Part shown: positions 51,719 through 60,208 of the stretch, one piece after another
Layout of the letters: every line of letters starts with the position of its first letter
Position numbering within the stretch: position 1 is the stretch's first letter
Assembly: GCF_007018965.1 (NCBI RefSeq)
Contig: NZ_VJYZ01000015.1
Location: forward strand, 1-64,000
DNA from: Paracoccus marinus
GTDB taxonomy: Bacteria > Pseudomonadota > Alphaproteobacteria > Rhodobacterales > Rhodobacteraceae
Direction: 5' to 3'
Length of the DNA stretch: 64,000 nt
Translations under genes and position numbers: made by a program
The notes under the pieces: generated by a model
Databases searched by the model: none
What the model saw: the letters and a program-made list of their open reading frames with translations, nothing else
What the model was told of the DNA's origin: nothing

Positions 51719-54077
51719 GCCGCGTCCGATGACCGAACCCGGGGCGGCGGCCGTGACCGCCGCCCCGGAAACCTCTGCCGTCCGCGAGCTTTCCGACCGC
51801 GAGCGCGAGGACGCGCGCGTGGCCGAGGCGCTGGGGTCGGGGCACATTCCTGAACCCCATCCCGACGCCGGCAAGATCCGCATCCTGTGGGTCTTTGCCT
51901 GGCTCGTGGTCGGCGGCGAGGAAACCGAGGTGCGGCTTCTGGCCCGGACCCTCGACCGGACGAAGTATCGGATCGACGTGATCCCCTGCTTTCGCCGCGA
52001 GGGGATGCCGGATCAAAGCCACGAGCAGCTGCGCGCGCTCGGCGTCCACGTGGACACGACCGCGTATTCGCTCGGGTTCGAGGAGACGATCGATTACCTG
52101 CGCCGCAAGATCAGCGGCGCCGACATCGTCATCTCGTCGCAGGACGTGGCCGACATCTATCCGGCGCTGGAACGGCTGGCGGTGCGCCCGCCGCTGATCG
52201 AGCATGGCGGGCTTGTGCGCGAGGCGCTGTCGGGACCGAAGCATTTCACCGCGCGCTACGTGGGCGTCTGCGACAGCATCCGCGAGGCCGCCGCGTCGCG
52301 GATGCCCGAACGGCCGCAGCACGCGCTGGAAATCCCGTCGATGGTGGACCTGGCGGAGTTCGATTCCGCCCGCCGCGCGCCGATGCGCGCCGCATTGGGG
52401 ATCGCGGACGATCAGGTCCTGTTCGGCTGGGTCGGGCGGCTTGACCGCAAGAAGCGGGTCGAGGATTTCATCCGCGCCGCCGCGCAGGTCGTCGGGGCCG
52501 AGCCGAAGGCGCGCTTCGTCGTCGTCGGCGGCCCCGACGCCTTCATGCCGGAATACCGCGACGAGCTGCACCGGCTGGCGCACGAGCTTGGCCTTGAGGG
52601 GCGCCTCCAGTTCACCGGCGACCGCAAGGACGTGCCGGACCTTCTGGCGGCGATGGACGGGCTTTGCTGGCTTTCGCGCGGTGAGGGGATGCCGCATGTC
52701 ATCGCCGAGGCGGGCGCGGCCGGGCTGCCCGTCATCGCCACCCCCGACAACGGCGCGCTACAGCAGATCCGAGACGGCGAGACCGGAATCTTCGTGCCGC
52801 ACGAAAGCCCCGACGCGGTCGCAGCCGCCATGCTGCGGCTGGCGCGCGACCCGGCGCTGCGGACGCGCATGGGCCACGCGCTGCGCGCCCATGTAAAGGC
52901 GACCTACTCCGCCGAGGTCGTGGTCCCGCAGTGGGAACGCCTGATCGCCGAGGTGCTGGCCGAAAACCCCTACGCCCCGCCGCCCGCGACCTTCGACAGC
53001 TTCGTGCTGGGCGGCTGGGAAAGCTCCACCCACCGGCTGCGCCACGGGCCGCGGCTCGACGTGCTGGCATCGACCGGCCACGACACCTACGCCGCGCAGG
53101 ACTATCGCCAGTTGCAGGCCCTGGGCATTCGCGCCTGCCGCGATGCCGCGCGCTGGCACCTGATCGAGCGCGAGCCGGGCCGCTACGACTTCTCCAGCCT
53201 CATGCCGATGATCGAGGCGGCGCGCGACAGCGGCACGCAGGTGATCTGGGACCTGCTGCATTACGGCTGGCCCGACGATCTGGACATCTGGTCCGCCGAC
53301 TTCGTGAAACGCTTCGCCGCCTTTGCCCGCGCGGTGGGCAGGCACCTGCGCGGCCTGACCGACGCAGTGCCGTTCTGGTGCCCGGTGAACGAGGTCAGCT
53401 TCTTCGCCTGGGCCGGGGGCGACGCCCGCTATCTCAATCCCCATGCCGCCGGTCGCGGGTATGAGCTGAAGGTCCAGCTTGCCCGCGCCTATCTCGCCGC
53501 CGTGGACGAACTGCGGGCGGTCGACCCCCGCGCCCGCTTCATCATGGCCGAGCCGCTGATCGCCATCCACCACGCGGCCTGGACCGGCCGCCCCTTGTGG
53601 GAAGCGCAGGGCTGGCACGACGCGCAGTTCCAGGCGTTCGAGCTGGTCAGTGGACGGATGTGGCCGCAGATCGGCGGCAACCCGGACGCCTTGGACATCG
53701 TCGGCGTCAACTACTACTTCAACAACCAGTGGATCCACGGCGGCAAGCCGATCGACGTGGACGACATCATCTATCGCCCGCTGTCGGACCTGCTGGTCGA
53801 GGTCGCGGCGCGCTACGACCGCCCGCTGATGCTGGCCGAAACGGGGACCGAGGGGCCGCGCCGGGCAAGCTGGTTCGACTATGTCGCGGACGAGGTCGCG
53901 CGGGCGCGTCGCCGCGGTGCGCGGGTCGAGGGGATCTGCCTTTATCCGATCGCCAACCATCCCGGCTGGGACGACGACCGGCTGTGTCCGAACGGCCTTC
54001 TGGGCCACGACCCCGCATCGGGCGCGCGCGAGGTCCACGACCCCCTGGCCGCCGCCATCGCCCGGCGCATCCGCTGA
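51711..54077 (+). CDS. Fusion: glycosyltransferase family 4 plus clan GH-A glycoside hydrolase domain
   Basis: 788 aa, two enzyme domains. Residues about 55-425 are a GT4 enzyme: ILWVFAWLVVGGEETEVRLLART, LFGWVGRLDRKKRVEDFI, FTGDRKDVPDLLAAMDGLCWLSRGEGMPHVIAEAGAAGLPVIATP. Residues about 435-788 are a TIM-barrel glycoside hydrolase of the beta-glucosidase kind: the acid/base glutamate E561 follows an Asn (CPVNEVSFF) and a candidate nucleophile E710 lies in MLAETGTEG. Both belong to the clan GH-A pattern, though the barrel is short for a full GH1. The start overlaps the previous gene by 8 nt. One protein could add and trim the same glycan. Confidence 0.85.
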   Translation: MNEPRPMTEPGAAAVTAAPETSAVRELSDREREDARVAEALGSGHIPEPHPDAGKIRILWVFAWLVVGGEETEVRLLARTLDRTKYRIDVIPCFRREGMPDQSHEQLRALGVHVDTTAYSLGFEETIDYLRRKISGADIVISSQDVADIYPALERLAVRPPLIEHGGLVREALSGPKHFTARYVGVCDSIREAAASRMPERPQHALEIPSMVDLAEFDSARRAPMRAALGIADDQVLFGWVGRLDRKKRVEDFIRAAAQVVGAEPKARFVVVGGPDAFMPEYRDELHRLAHELGLEGRLQFTGDRKDVPDLLAAMDGLCWLSRGEGMPHVIAEAGAAGLPVIATPDNGALQQIRDGETGIFVPHESPDAVAAAMLRLARDPALRTRMGHALRAHVKATYSAEVVVPQWERLIAEVLAENPYAPPPATFDSFVLGGWESSTHRLRHGPRLDVLASTGHDTYAAQDYRQLQALGIRACRDAARWHLIEREPGRYDFSSLMPMIEAARDSGTQVIWDLLHYGWPDDLDIWSADFVKRFAAFARAVGRHLRGLTDAVPFWCPVNEVSFFAWAGGDARYLNPHAAGRGYELKVQLARAYLAAVDELRAVDPRARFIMAEPLIAIHHAAWTGRPLWEAQGWHDAQFQAFELVSGRMWPQIGGNPDALDIVGVNYYFNNQWIHGGKPIDVDDIIYRPLSDLLVEVAARYDRPLMLAETGTEGPRRASWFDYVADEVARARRRGARVEGICLYPIANHPGWDDDRLCPNGLLGHDPASGAREVHDPLAAAIARRIR

Positions 54078-54161
54078 GCGAGGCCAGCGCGGCGGCTGAG
54101 ACCGGCCGCCGCGCGGCTGATCTTGCTTCAAGTTAGGTGAACCCCCCGCCCCGGCCTCGCG

Positions 54162-54175
54162 TTGATCCGGATCAA
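54162..54175. promoter_or_regulatory. Perfect FNR-type box
   Basis: TTGATCCGGATCAA matches the FNR/FnrP/Anr consensus TTGAT-N4-ATCAA at every conserved base and is palindromic over all 14 bp. It ends 22 nt upstream of the ATG at 54198. That is very close for class II activation (centre near -41.5 from the transcription start). Repression, or control of a short leader, must therefore be considered. Confidence 0.7.
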
Positions 54176-54197
54176 TCGCGACCACGAGGACGAGCCG

Positions 54198-56480
54198 ATG
54201 CCCGACAAGCAGGACCTGAACGCCGCGCTTGGCCCGGCAGGCGGCTGGGGATCGGTCAAAAGCCTGACGAAGCAGTTCGGCAACGCGGTGTCCGGACCCG
54301 TCACCGCGACGATAATGCGCAACCAGAACAAGCCCGGCGGCTTCGCCTGCGTCAGCTGCGCCTGGGCAAAGCCCGCCAAGCCCCACCCGTTCGAGTTCTG
54401 CGAGAACGGCGCCAAGGCCACGCTGTGGGAACTGACCGACGCCCGCGCCGACGCTGCCTTCTTCGACCGCCACCCCCTGTGCGAGCTGCTGACGTGGAGC
54501 GACCATGACCTGGAACGCGCGGGCCGCCTGACCGTGCCGCTGCGCATCGATCCCGACGCGGACCGGCTTGTCCCCTCGACCTGGGACGAGGCGTTCGCCG
54601 ATATCGGCCGCGCGATGCGGGCGCTGTCGGACGATCCGCAGTCGGCGATCTTCTACGCCTCGGGCCGCGCCTCGCTCGAGGCGTCGTACATGTGGCAGCT
54701 GATGGCGCGGCTTTACGGGTCCAGCAACCTGCCCGACAGCGCCAACATGTGCCACGAAAGCACGTCCATCGGCCTTAAGGAATCCGTGGGAACCCCCGTG
54801 GGCAGCGTCCGGCTTGAGGATTTCGAGCTGACGGACTGCATCTTCGCAGTGGGCCAGAACGTCGGTTCGAACAGCCCGCGCATGATGCATCCGCTGCAGC
54901 AGGCGCGCCAGCGCGGGGTGCCGGTCATCGTCATCAACCCGATGCGCGAACGTGGCTGGGAAGAGTTCGTGAACCCGCAGAACCCGGTTCAGATGATGAC
55001 CCAGCGGGCGACGAAGATGAGCTCGCTTTACCTTCAGCCGCTGCCGGGCGGCGACATCGCGGCGCTGGCCGGGATCGCCAAGGCCGTGTTCGAGCGCAGC
55101 GACGCCGCCGAGGTCATCGACCGCGACTTCATCACCGAACACACCCACGGCTTCGACGGCTATGCCGACTGGATCAAGCAGCAATCCTGGGACGAACTGG
55201 AACGCGAAAGCGGCCTGACGCGCGGCCAGATGCAGGACGCGGGCGACATCTTCGCCCGCTCGAACCGCGTCATAAGCATCTACGGCATGGGCATCACCCA
55301 GCACCGGCTGGGGGTGCAGGCGGTGCAGATGCTGATGAACCTGCTGCTGGTCGGCGGCCATATCGGCCGCCCCGGCGCGGGCATCTGCCCGGTGCGCGGC
55401 CACTCGAACGTGCAGGGGCAGCGCACCGTGGGGGTGTCGTCCCGCCCCGAACAGGTGCCGCTGGACCGGATCGGCGCGCGCTACGGGTTCGCGCCGTCGC
55501 AAGAGGAAGGCTACGACATCGCCGATGGCTGCGAGGGCATCGTCTCTGGCCGCGTCAAGGCGATGCTGATGCTGGGCGGGAACGTCCTGCGCGCGGTCCC
55601 GGACACGGTGCCGGTGGAAACCGCGTGGAAGACGCTGGACGTGACGGTGAACGTCGCGACCAAGCTGAACCGCACCCACCTGATCGCCGGAAAATGCGCC
55701 TGGGTCCTGCCTTGCCTGGGCCGGATCGAGAACGACGTGCAGGCCACCGGCAAGCAGGTCGTTACGATGGAGGACAGCACGGCCCGAGTCCACGCCTCGC
55801 ACGGGCAAAAGGCGCCGGCGGCGCCGGACCTGATGTCGGAACCCGCGATCATCGCGCGGCTGGCAAGGGAGATCCTGCAGCCGAACCCGCATGTGGACTG
55901 GGACGCCTGGGCCGGGGACTACGCCCTGGTGCGGGCCGAGATCGAGGCGATCTGGCCCGACGTATTTCGTGACTACGAGACGCGGAAGGACGAGCCGGGC
56001 GGGTTCTCCAAGCCGCTGCCCTCGCGCGAGCGCAAGTGGGAAACCAAGACCGGCCTTGCCAACTTCATCCTGCCCGACGCGCTGGACGCGACATATGCCG
56101 GCCACGACGAGGGCGTGTTTCGGCTGATGACGCTGCGAAGCAACGACCAGTTCAACACCACGGTCTATGGCTACAACGACCGCTTCCGCGGCGTGAAGGG
56201 GGCGCGCGACATCCTGTTCATGGGCCCGGACGACATGGCGCGGCTGTCGCTGAAGCTGGGCGACCGGGTCGAGGTCGAGACGGTCGCGGATGACGGCCGC
56301 GACCGGCGGCTGGGGCCGTTGCAGGTGGTCGAACACCCGCTGCCCAAGGGCGCGGTCGGCGCGTATTTCCCCGAGGCGAACGTGCTGATGCCGCTGCACC
56401 ACCAGGCGAAGGGCAGCAAGACCCCGGCCTACAAGGCGATTCCGGTCAGGATCGTGCCGGTTCAGGCCGCGGGCGCGTGA
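54198..56480 (+). CDS. FdhF/YdeP family molybdopterin oxidoreductase
   Basis: 760 aa cytosolic member of the DMSO-reductase superfamily. ATG 54198 has GAGGACG upstream; the open frame from 54162 begins inside the FNR box. The N-terminal region has CVSCAWAKPAKP...FCENGAKA with three cysteines. The likely Mo ligand is C185 in ANMCHESTSIGL, which replaces the selenocysteine of FdhF. Further motifs: GQNVGSNSPRMMHPLQQA, GGHIGRPGAGICPVRGHSNVQG and the MoCo-dinucleotide domain after NQFNTTVYGYNDRFRG. The closest family is YdeP/FdhF-like, whose substrate is not firmly known. No FdhD or electron-transfer subunit is adjacent. Confidence 0.88.
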   Translation: MPDKQDLNAALGPAGGWGSVKSLTKQFGNAVSGPVTATIMRNQNKPGGFACVSCAWAKPAKPHPFEFCENGAKATLWELTDARADAAFFDRHPLCELLTWSDHDLERAGRLTVPLRIDPDADRLVPSTWDEAFADIGRAMRALSDDPQSAIFYASGRASLEASYMWQLMARLYGSSNLPDSANMCHESTSIGLKESVGTPVGSVRLEDFELTDCIFAVGQNVGSNSPRMMHPLQQARQRGVPVIVINPMRERGWEEFVNPQNPVQMMTQRATKMSSLYLQPLPGGDIAALAGIAKAVFERSDAAEVIDRDFITEHTHGFDGYADWIKQQSWDELERESGLTRGQMQDAGDIFARSNRVISIYGMGITQHRLGVQAVQMLMNLLLVGGHIGRPGAGICPVRGHSNVQGQRTVGVSSRPEQVPLDRIGARYGFAPSQEEGYDIADGCEGIVSGRVKAMLMLGGNVLRAVPDTVPVETAWKTLDVTVNVATKLNRTHLIAGKCAWVLPCLGRIENDVQATGKQVVTMEDSTARVHASHGQKAPAAPDLMSEPAIIARLAREILQPNPHVDWDAWAGDYALVRAEIEAIWPDVFRDYETRKDEPGGFSKPLPSRERKWETKTGLANFILPDALDATYAGHDEGVFRLMTLRSNDQFNTTVYGYNDRFRGVKGARDILFMGPDDMARLSLKLGDRVEVETVADDGRDRRLGPLQVVEHPLPKGAVGAYFPEANVLMPLHHQAKGSKTPAYKAIPVRIVPVQAAGA

Positions 56481-56485
56481 CGCAA

Positions 56486-56510
56486 GGCGCGCGGGCGATC
56501 CCGCCGCGCC
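56486..56510. terminator. GC-rich hairpin between convergent genes
   Basis: GGCGCG-CGGG (56486-56495), loop CGAT, CCCG-C-CGCGCC (56500-56510): a 10-bp stem with one bulged C, just after the stop of the molybdoenzyme and before the 3' end of phoB. There is no T run on either side. Confidence 0.4.
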
Positions 56511-56576
56511 ACGCGCCGCCTATGCCTGCAGCGATGCCGCTGGCCGGCTGAGCCTCGGACCCGCCGCTCGCACGCA

Positions 56577-57269
56577 TCATCCCAGCGAATACCCCGTGCC
56601 GCGCACCGTGCGGACCGGATTGTCGCCGCCGTTCGACATCAGCGCCTTGCGCAGGCGGCCCACATGCACGTCGATCGTGCGCGTATCGACGTAGATGTCG
56701 CGGCCCCAGACGCGGTCCAGCAGTTGCTCGCGGGTCCAGACCCGGCCCGGCTTTTCCATCAGCGTGCTGAGCAGCCGGAACTCGGTCGGGCCGAGATGCA
56801 GGGCGCGGCCGTCGCGGAACACGCGATGCTCGCCCGCGTCCAGGATGATGTCCTCGAACGCCAGCCGTTCGCCCATCGTGGCGGGCCGGGTGCGGCGCAG
56901 CTGCGTGCGCAGGCGCGCCATCAGCTCGACCACCGAGTATGGCTTGACCACATAATCGTCGGCGCCGGTTTCCAGCCCGCGCACGCGGTCGCCTTCTTCG
57001 GACCGCGCCGACAGCATGATGATCGGGATCTGCCGGGTCTCGGGGTCGGCCTTGACGCGCCGGCACACCTCGATGCCCGACACGTTCGGCAGCATCCAGT
57101 CGAGCACGATCAGGTCGGGGGTTTCTTCCCGCACCAGCAACAGGGCCTCGTCGCCATTTTCGGCGATCAGGACCTGAAACCCTTCGGATTCAAGATTGTA
57201 CTTCAGGACTTCGCGCTGCGCGCCTTCGTCCTCGACCACCAGCACGCACGGCTGCTGCCGAGATGTCAT
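56577..57269 (-). CDS. phoB: Phosphate regulon response regulator PhoB
   Basis: 230 aa, OmpR/PhoB family. Receiver domain with acidic pair (VVEDEG), the phosphoacceptor aspartate in LIVLDWMLPNVSGIE and the conserved lysine in VVKPYSVVEL. The DNA-binding domain has RALHLGPTEFRLLSTLMEKPGRVWTREQLLDRVWG and IDVHVGRLRKAL, close to PhoB. ATG 57269 follows the phoU stop by 3 nt. It is the last gene of pstS-pstC-pstA-pstB-phoU-phoB. The histidine kinase PhoR is not at this locus. Confidence 0.95.
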   Translation of the reverse strand: MTSRQQPCVLVVEDEGAQREVLKYNLESEGFQVLIAENGDEALLLVREETPDLIVLDWMLPNVSGIEVCRRVKADPETRQIPIIMLSARSEEGDRVRGLETGADDYVVKPYSVVELMARLRTQLRRTRPATMGERLAFEDIILDAGEHRVFRDGRALHLGPTEFRLLSTLMEKPGRVWTREQLLDRVWGRDIYVDTRTIDVHVGRLRKALMSNGGDNPVRTVRGTGYSLG

Positions 57270-57272
57270 GCG

Positions 57273-57995
57273 TTAATCCTCGCTTTCGGAAAGCCCGGCG
57301 CGGCTGACGCTGTCACGCTTGGGACGGGATTCATCCGGAAGCGCGCCCGACACCAGATAGATCACCTGCTCGGCGATCGAGGTGGCGTGGTCGCCCATCC
57401 GTTCAATGTTCTTGGCAATGAAATGCAGATGCATGCAGGCGGTGATGTTGCGCGGGTCTTCCATCATGTGCGTGAGGAATTCGCGGAAGAGCGCGTTGTA
57501 CATCTGGTCGACTTCAAGATCGCGGGCCCGCACATCGGTGGCCAGCGCCTCGTCGCGGTGGACATAGCTGTCCAGCGCGTCCTTCATCATCTTCTCGACC
57601 GTGGACGACATCCGCCGCAGCGCCATGCCCGCGCCGTCGATGACGGGCATGTGGGCCAGCACGTTGCTGCGCTTGGCGATGTTCTTGGCATAGTCGCCCA
57701 CCCGTTCCAGGCTGGCCGAGATCTTGATGACGGTCAGCACCAGCCGCAGGTCGGTGGCCGTGGGCGAGCGCAGCGCGATCAGCCGCGCCGCCTCTTCGTT
57801 GACCTGCGCTTCCAGCAGGTCGATGCTGCGGTCGCGGCGGCGCACGTCCTCGGCCAGTTCGTCGTCTCGCGTTTCCAGCGCCAGCGCCGCGTCCGAGATC
57901 GCGGCCTCTACCAGCCCCCCCATCTTGACGACGAGAGCCTGCACGGTTTCCAGATCCCGGTCGAAAGCCGATGCGATGTGTCGGTCGCGGTTCAT
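57273..57995 (-). CDS. phoU: Phosphate transport system regulator PhoU
   Basis: 240 aa cytosolic protein linking PstSCAB state to PhoR/PhoB. ATG 57995 (MNRDRHIASAFDRDL) has a GGGAGA site; the upstream open frame is not conserved. Two PhoU repeats are present, each with an E/DxxxD metal motif: ALETRDDELAEDVRRRDRSIDLLEAQ in the first, and ARDLEVDQMYNALFREFLTHMM plus IAKNIERMGDHATSIAEQV in the second. It lies 29 nt after pstB and 3 nt before phoB. Confidence 0.95.
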   Translation of the reverse strand: MNRDRHIASAFDRDLETVQALVVKMGGLVEAAISDAALALETRDDELAEDVRRRDRSIDLLEAQVNEEAARLIALRSPTATDLRLVLTVIKISASLERVGDYAKNIAKRSNVLAHMPVIDGAGMALRRMSSTVEKMMKDALDSYVHRDEALATDVRARDLEVDQMYNALFREFLTHMMEDPRNITACMHLHFIAKNIERMGDHATSIAEQVIYLVSGALPDESRPKRDSVSRAGLSESED

Positions 57996-58024
57996 GAGCG
58001 TCTCTCCCTTCGCGGCAGTGGGCG

Positions 58025-58828
58025 TCAGCCGATCTTGCCGCTGATGTAGCTTTCGGTCCGCGGGTCCTGCGGGTTGGTGAAGATGTCGTCGGTGGTGCCG
58101 TATTCGACCAGGTTGCCCAGGTGGAAGAACGCGGTCTTCTGGCTCACGCGGGCGGCCTGCTGCATCGAGTGGGTCACGATCACGACCGAAAACTCCTCGC
58201 GCAGCTGGTCGATCAGTTCCTCGACCTGGCTGGTGGCGATCGGGTCGAGCGCCGAGCAGGGTTCGTCCATCAGCAGCACCTCGGGCGAGGTGGCGACGGC
58301 GCGGGCGATGCACAGGCGCTGCTGCTGGCCGCCGGACAGGCCGGTGCCGGTTTCGTTGAGCCGGTCCTTGACCTCGTTCCAGAGCGCCGCGCCGCGCAAC
58401 GCCTTTTCGACGATGCCGTCAAGCTCGGCCTTGTTGCGCGACAGGCCGTGGATGCGCGGGCCGTACGCCACGTTGTCGTAGATCGACTTGGGGAACGGGT
58501 TCGGCTTCTCGAACACCATGCCCACGCGCGCGCGCAGCTGCACCGGGTCGACCCGGCGGTCATAGATGTCCTCGCCGTCGAGGATCATCTTGCCCTCGAT
58601 CCGGGCGATGTCGATGGTGTCGTTCATCCGGTTCAGGCAGCGCAGGAAGGTGGACTTGCCGCAGCCCGACGGCCCGATGAAGGCCGTCACGGTCTTGTCT
58701 TCCAGATCGACGTTCACGTCCTTGATGGCGTGTTTGTCGCCGTAATACACCTGCACGTCGCGGCAGCTGAACTTGATCGGTTTGCCTTGCGTATCCACTG
58801 TGCGCTCCGCCAGTCGCATGTCGTTCAT
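58025..58828 (-). CDS. pstB: Phosphate ABC transporter ATP-binding protein
   Basis: 267 aa ATPase of high-affinity phosphate import. I take ATG 58828 (MNDMRLAER), with AGGAG 9 nt upstream; a TTG at 58837 is too close to that site. Walker [11 protein letters not shown]-loop [20 protein letters not shown] (diagnostic of PstB), signature LSGGQQQRL, Walker [14 protein letters not shown] and switch THSMQQA. It is preceded 15 nt upstream by pstA and followed by phoU. Confidence 0.96.
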   Translation of the reverse strand: MNDMRLAERTVDTQGKPIKFSCRDVQVYYGDKHAIKDVNVDLEDKTVTAFIGPSGCGKSTFLRCLNRMNDTIDIARIEGKMILDGEDIYDRRVDPVQLRARVGMVFEKPNPFPKSIYDNVAYGPRIHGLSRNKAELDGIVEKALRGAALWNEVKDRLNETGTGLSGGQQQRLCIARAVATSPEVLLMDEPCSALDPIATSQVEELIDQLREEFSVVIVTHSMQQAARVSQKTAFFHLGNLVEYGTTDDIFTNPQDPRTESYISGKIG

Positions 58829-58843
58829 GTCGCTCAACTCCTG

Positions 58844-60208
58844 TTACCAGCGCCGTTCGAAGCGGCGGCGCAGGATGATGGCCACCAGGTTCATCGCAAA
58901 AAGGAAGGCCAGCAGCACGATGATCGCCCCGGACGCACGCTCGAAGAAGGCCGAATCGGCGCGCTGCGTCCAGTTATACACCTGCACCGGCAGCGCCGAC
59001 GCCGGCTCGAACAACCCCTCGGGCGGGGCCGAGGGATAGGCGGTCACGAAGGCCACCATGCCGATCAGCAGCAGCGGCGCGGTCTCGCCCAGGGCCTGCG
59101 CCAGGCCGATGATGGTGCCGGTCAGCACGCCGGGCATCGCCAGCGGCAGGACGTGGTGGAACACCGTCTGCATCTTGGACGCGCCCACCCCCAGCGCCGC
59201 GTCGCGGATCGACGGCGGCACCGCCTTCAGCGCGGCGCGGGTCGAGATGATGATCGTGGGCAGCGTCATCAAGGTCAGCACCAGACCGCCGACGATCGGC
59301 GCCGAGCGCGGCAGGCCCATGAAGTTGATGAACGCGGCCAGGCCCAGGATCCCGAACACGATCGACGGCACAGCCGCGAGGTTCGAGATGTTGACCTCGA
59401 TGATGTCGGTCAGGCGGTTCTTGGGCGCGAACTCTTCCAGGTAGATCGAGGCGGCGACGCCGATCGGCAGCGCCAGCACCAGCACGATCAGCATCATGTA
59501 GGCCGAGCCGATGATCGCGACGCCAAGGCCCGCGGCCTCGGCCCGGTTGTCGGACGCATCGGGCTGGGTCACGAAGTCCCAGTTGAAGCGGGTGGTCAGC
59601 GCCCCCTTTTCTTCCATCGCCTCGGCCAGCCGGAACTGCGCGAGCGAGGTGCGGGCGTCGATTTCCGCGGATTCGGCGGTCACGCGGCCCTTGAACATCC
59701 CGTCCACGCGGGACGAGGCGAGCGCGGGCACGTTGATGGTGGTGCCGATGATCTCGGGGTTTTCCAGGACCATGTCGCGCAGGGTGGCGCGGGCCTGGCT
59801 GGAATAGAAGCTGGCGTAATCCGCCTTGCCCAGCCCCTCGATCTGCACGTTGTTCTGCGCGACCCAGGTCTCGAGCGACTTTTCCAGCATGCTGCCGTAG
59901 GACATGGTCAGGACGCCCGCCATGTCCTTCTGGTCGCGGTTGCCCTTTGGGTCGACGATCGCGGCGTCGATGGTGACCGGAACGTCGATGAAGGTCTGGC
60001 GGAACGCGCCGCTGCCGTCGCGGACGATCGTGAACAGCAGGAACACGAGCGCCAGCATCGCGATCGCGATGGCGACGATGCCGTAGGCCTTGAACCGCGT
60101 TTCGGCGGCGTTGCGGCGGCGGGTGCGCGCATCGGCGACCAGCAGCGACTTGCGCGTGGCACCCTGGGCGCCGACGCGCCGCGGTCCGGCGGAAACTGCG
60201 TCCGTCAT
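58844..60208 (-). CDS. pstA: Phosphate ABC transporter permease PstA
   Basis: 454 aa inner-membrane permease. It is longer than the roughly 290 aa enterobacterial PstA because of an N-terminal basic tail, a TM helix and a periplasmic insert of about 160 residues before the permease core, as in other alphaproteobacteria. The core has ASIYLEEFAPKNRLTDIIEVNISNLAAVPSIVFGILGL, the EAA-type loop RDAALGVGASKMQTVFHHVLP and GLAQALGETAPLLLIG. The start overlaps the pstC stop (ATGA). Confidence 0.95.
   Translation of the reverse strand: MTDAVSAGPRRVGAQGATRKSLLVADARTRRRNAAETRFKAYGIVAIAIAMLALVFLLFTIVRDGSGAFRQTFIDVPVTIDAAIVDPKGNRDQKDMAGVLTMSYGSMLEKSLETWVAQNNVQIEGLGKADYASFYSSQARATLRDMVLENPEIIGTTINVPALASSRVDGMFKGRVTAESAEIDARTSLAQFRLAEAMEEKGALTTRFNWDFVTQPDASDNRAEAAGLGVAIIGSAYMMLIVLVLALPIGVAASIYLEEFAPKNRLTDIIEVNISNLAAVPSIVFGILGLAAFINFMGLPRSAPIVGGLVLTLMTLPTIIISTRAALKAVPPSIRDAALGVGASKMQTVFHHVLPLAMPGVLTGTIIGLAQALGETAPLLLIGMVAFVTAYPSAPPEGLFEPASALPVQVYNWTQRADSAFFERASGAIIVLLAFLFAMNLVAIILRRRFERRW

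Noticed and set aside
52758..56402. 1214-aa antisense frame across the GT-GH fusion and the molybdoenzyme
   Set aside because: It crosses two real genes and their intergenic region and has no family features.
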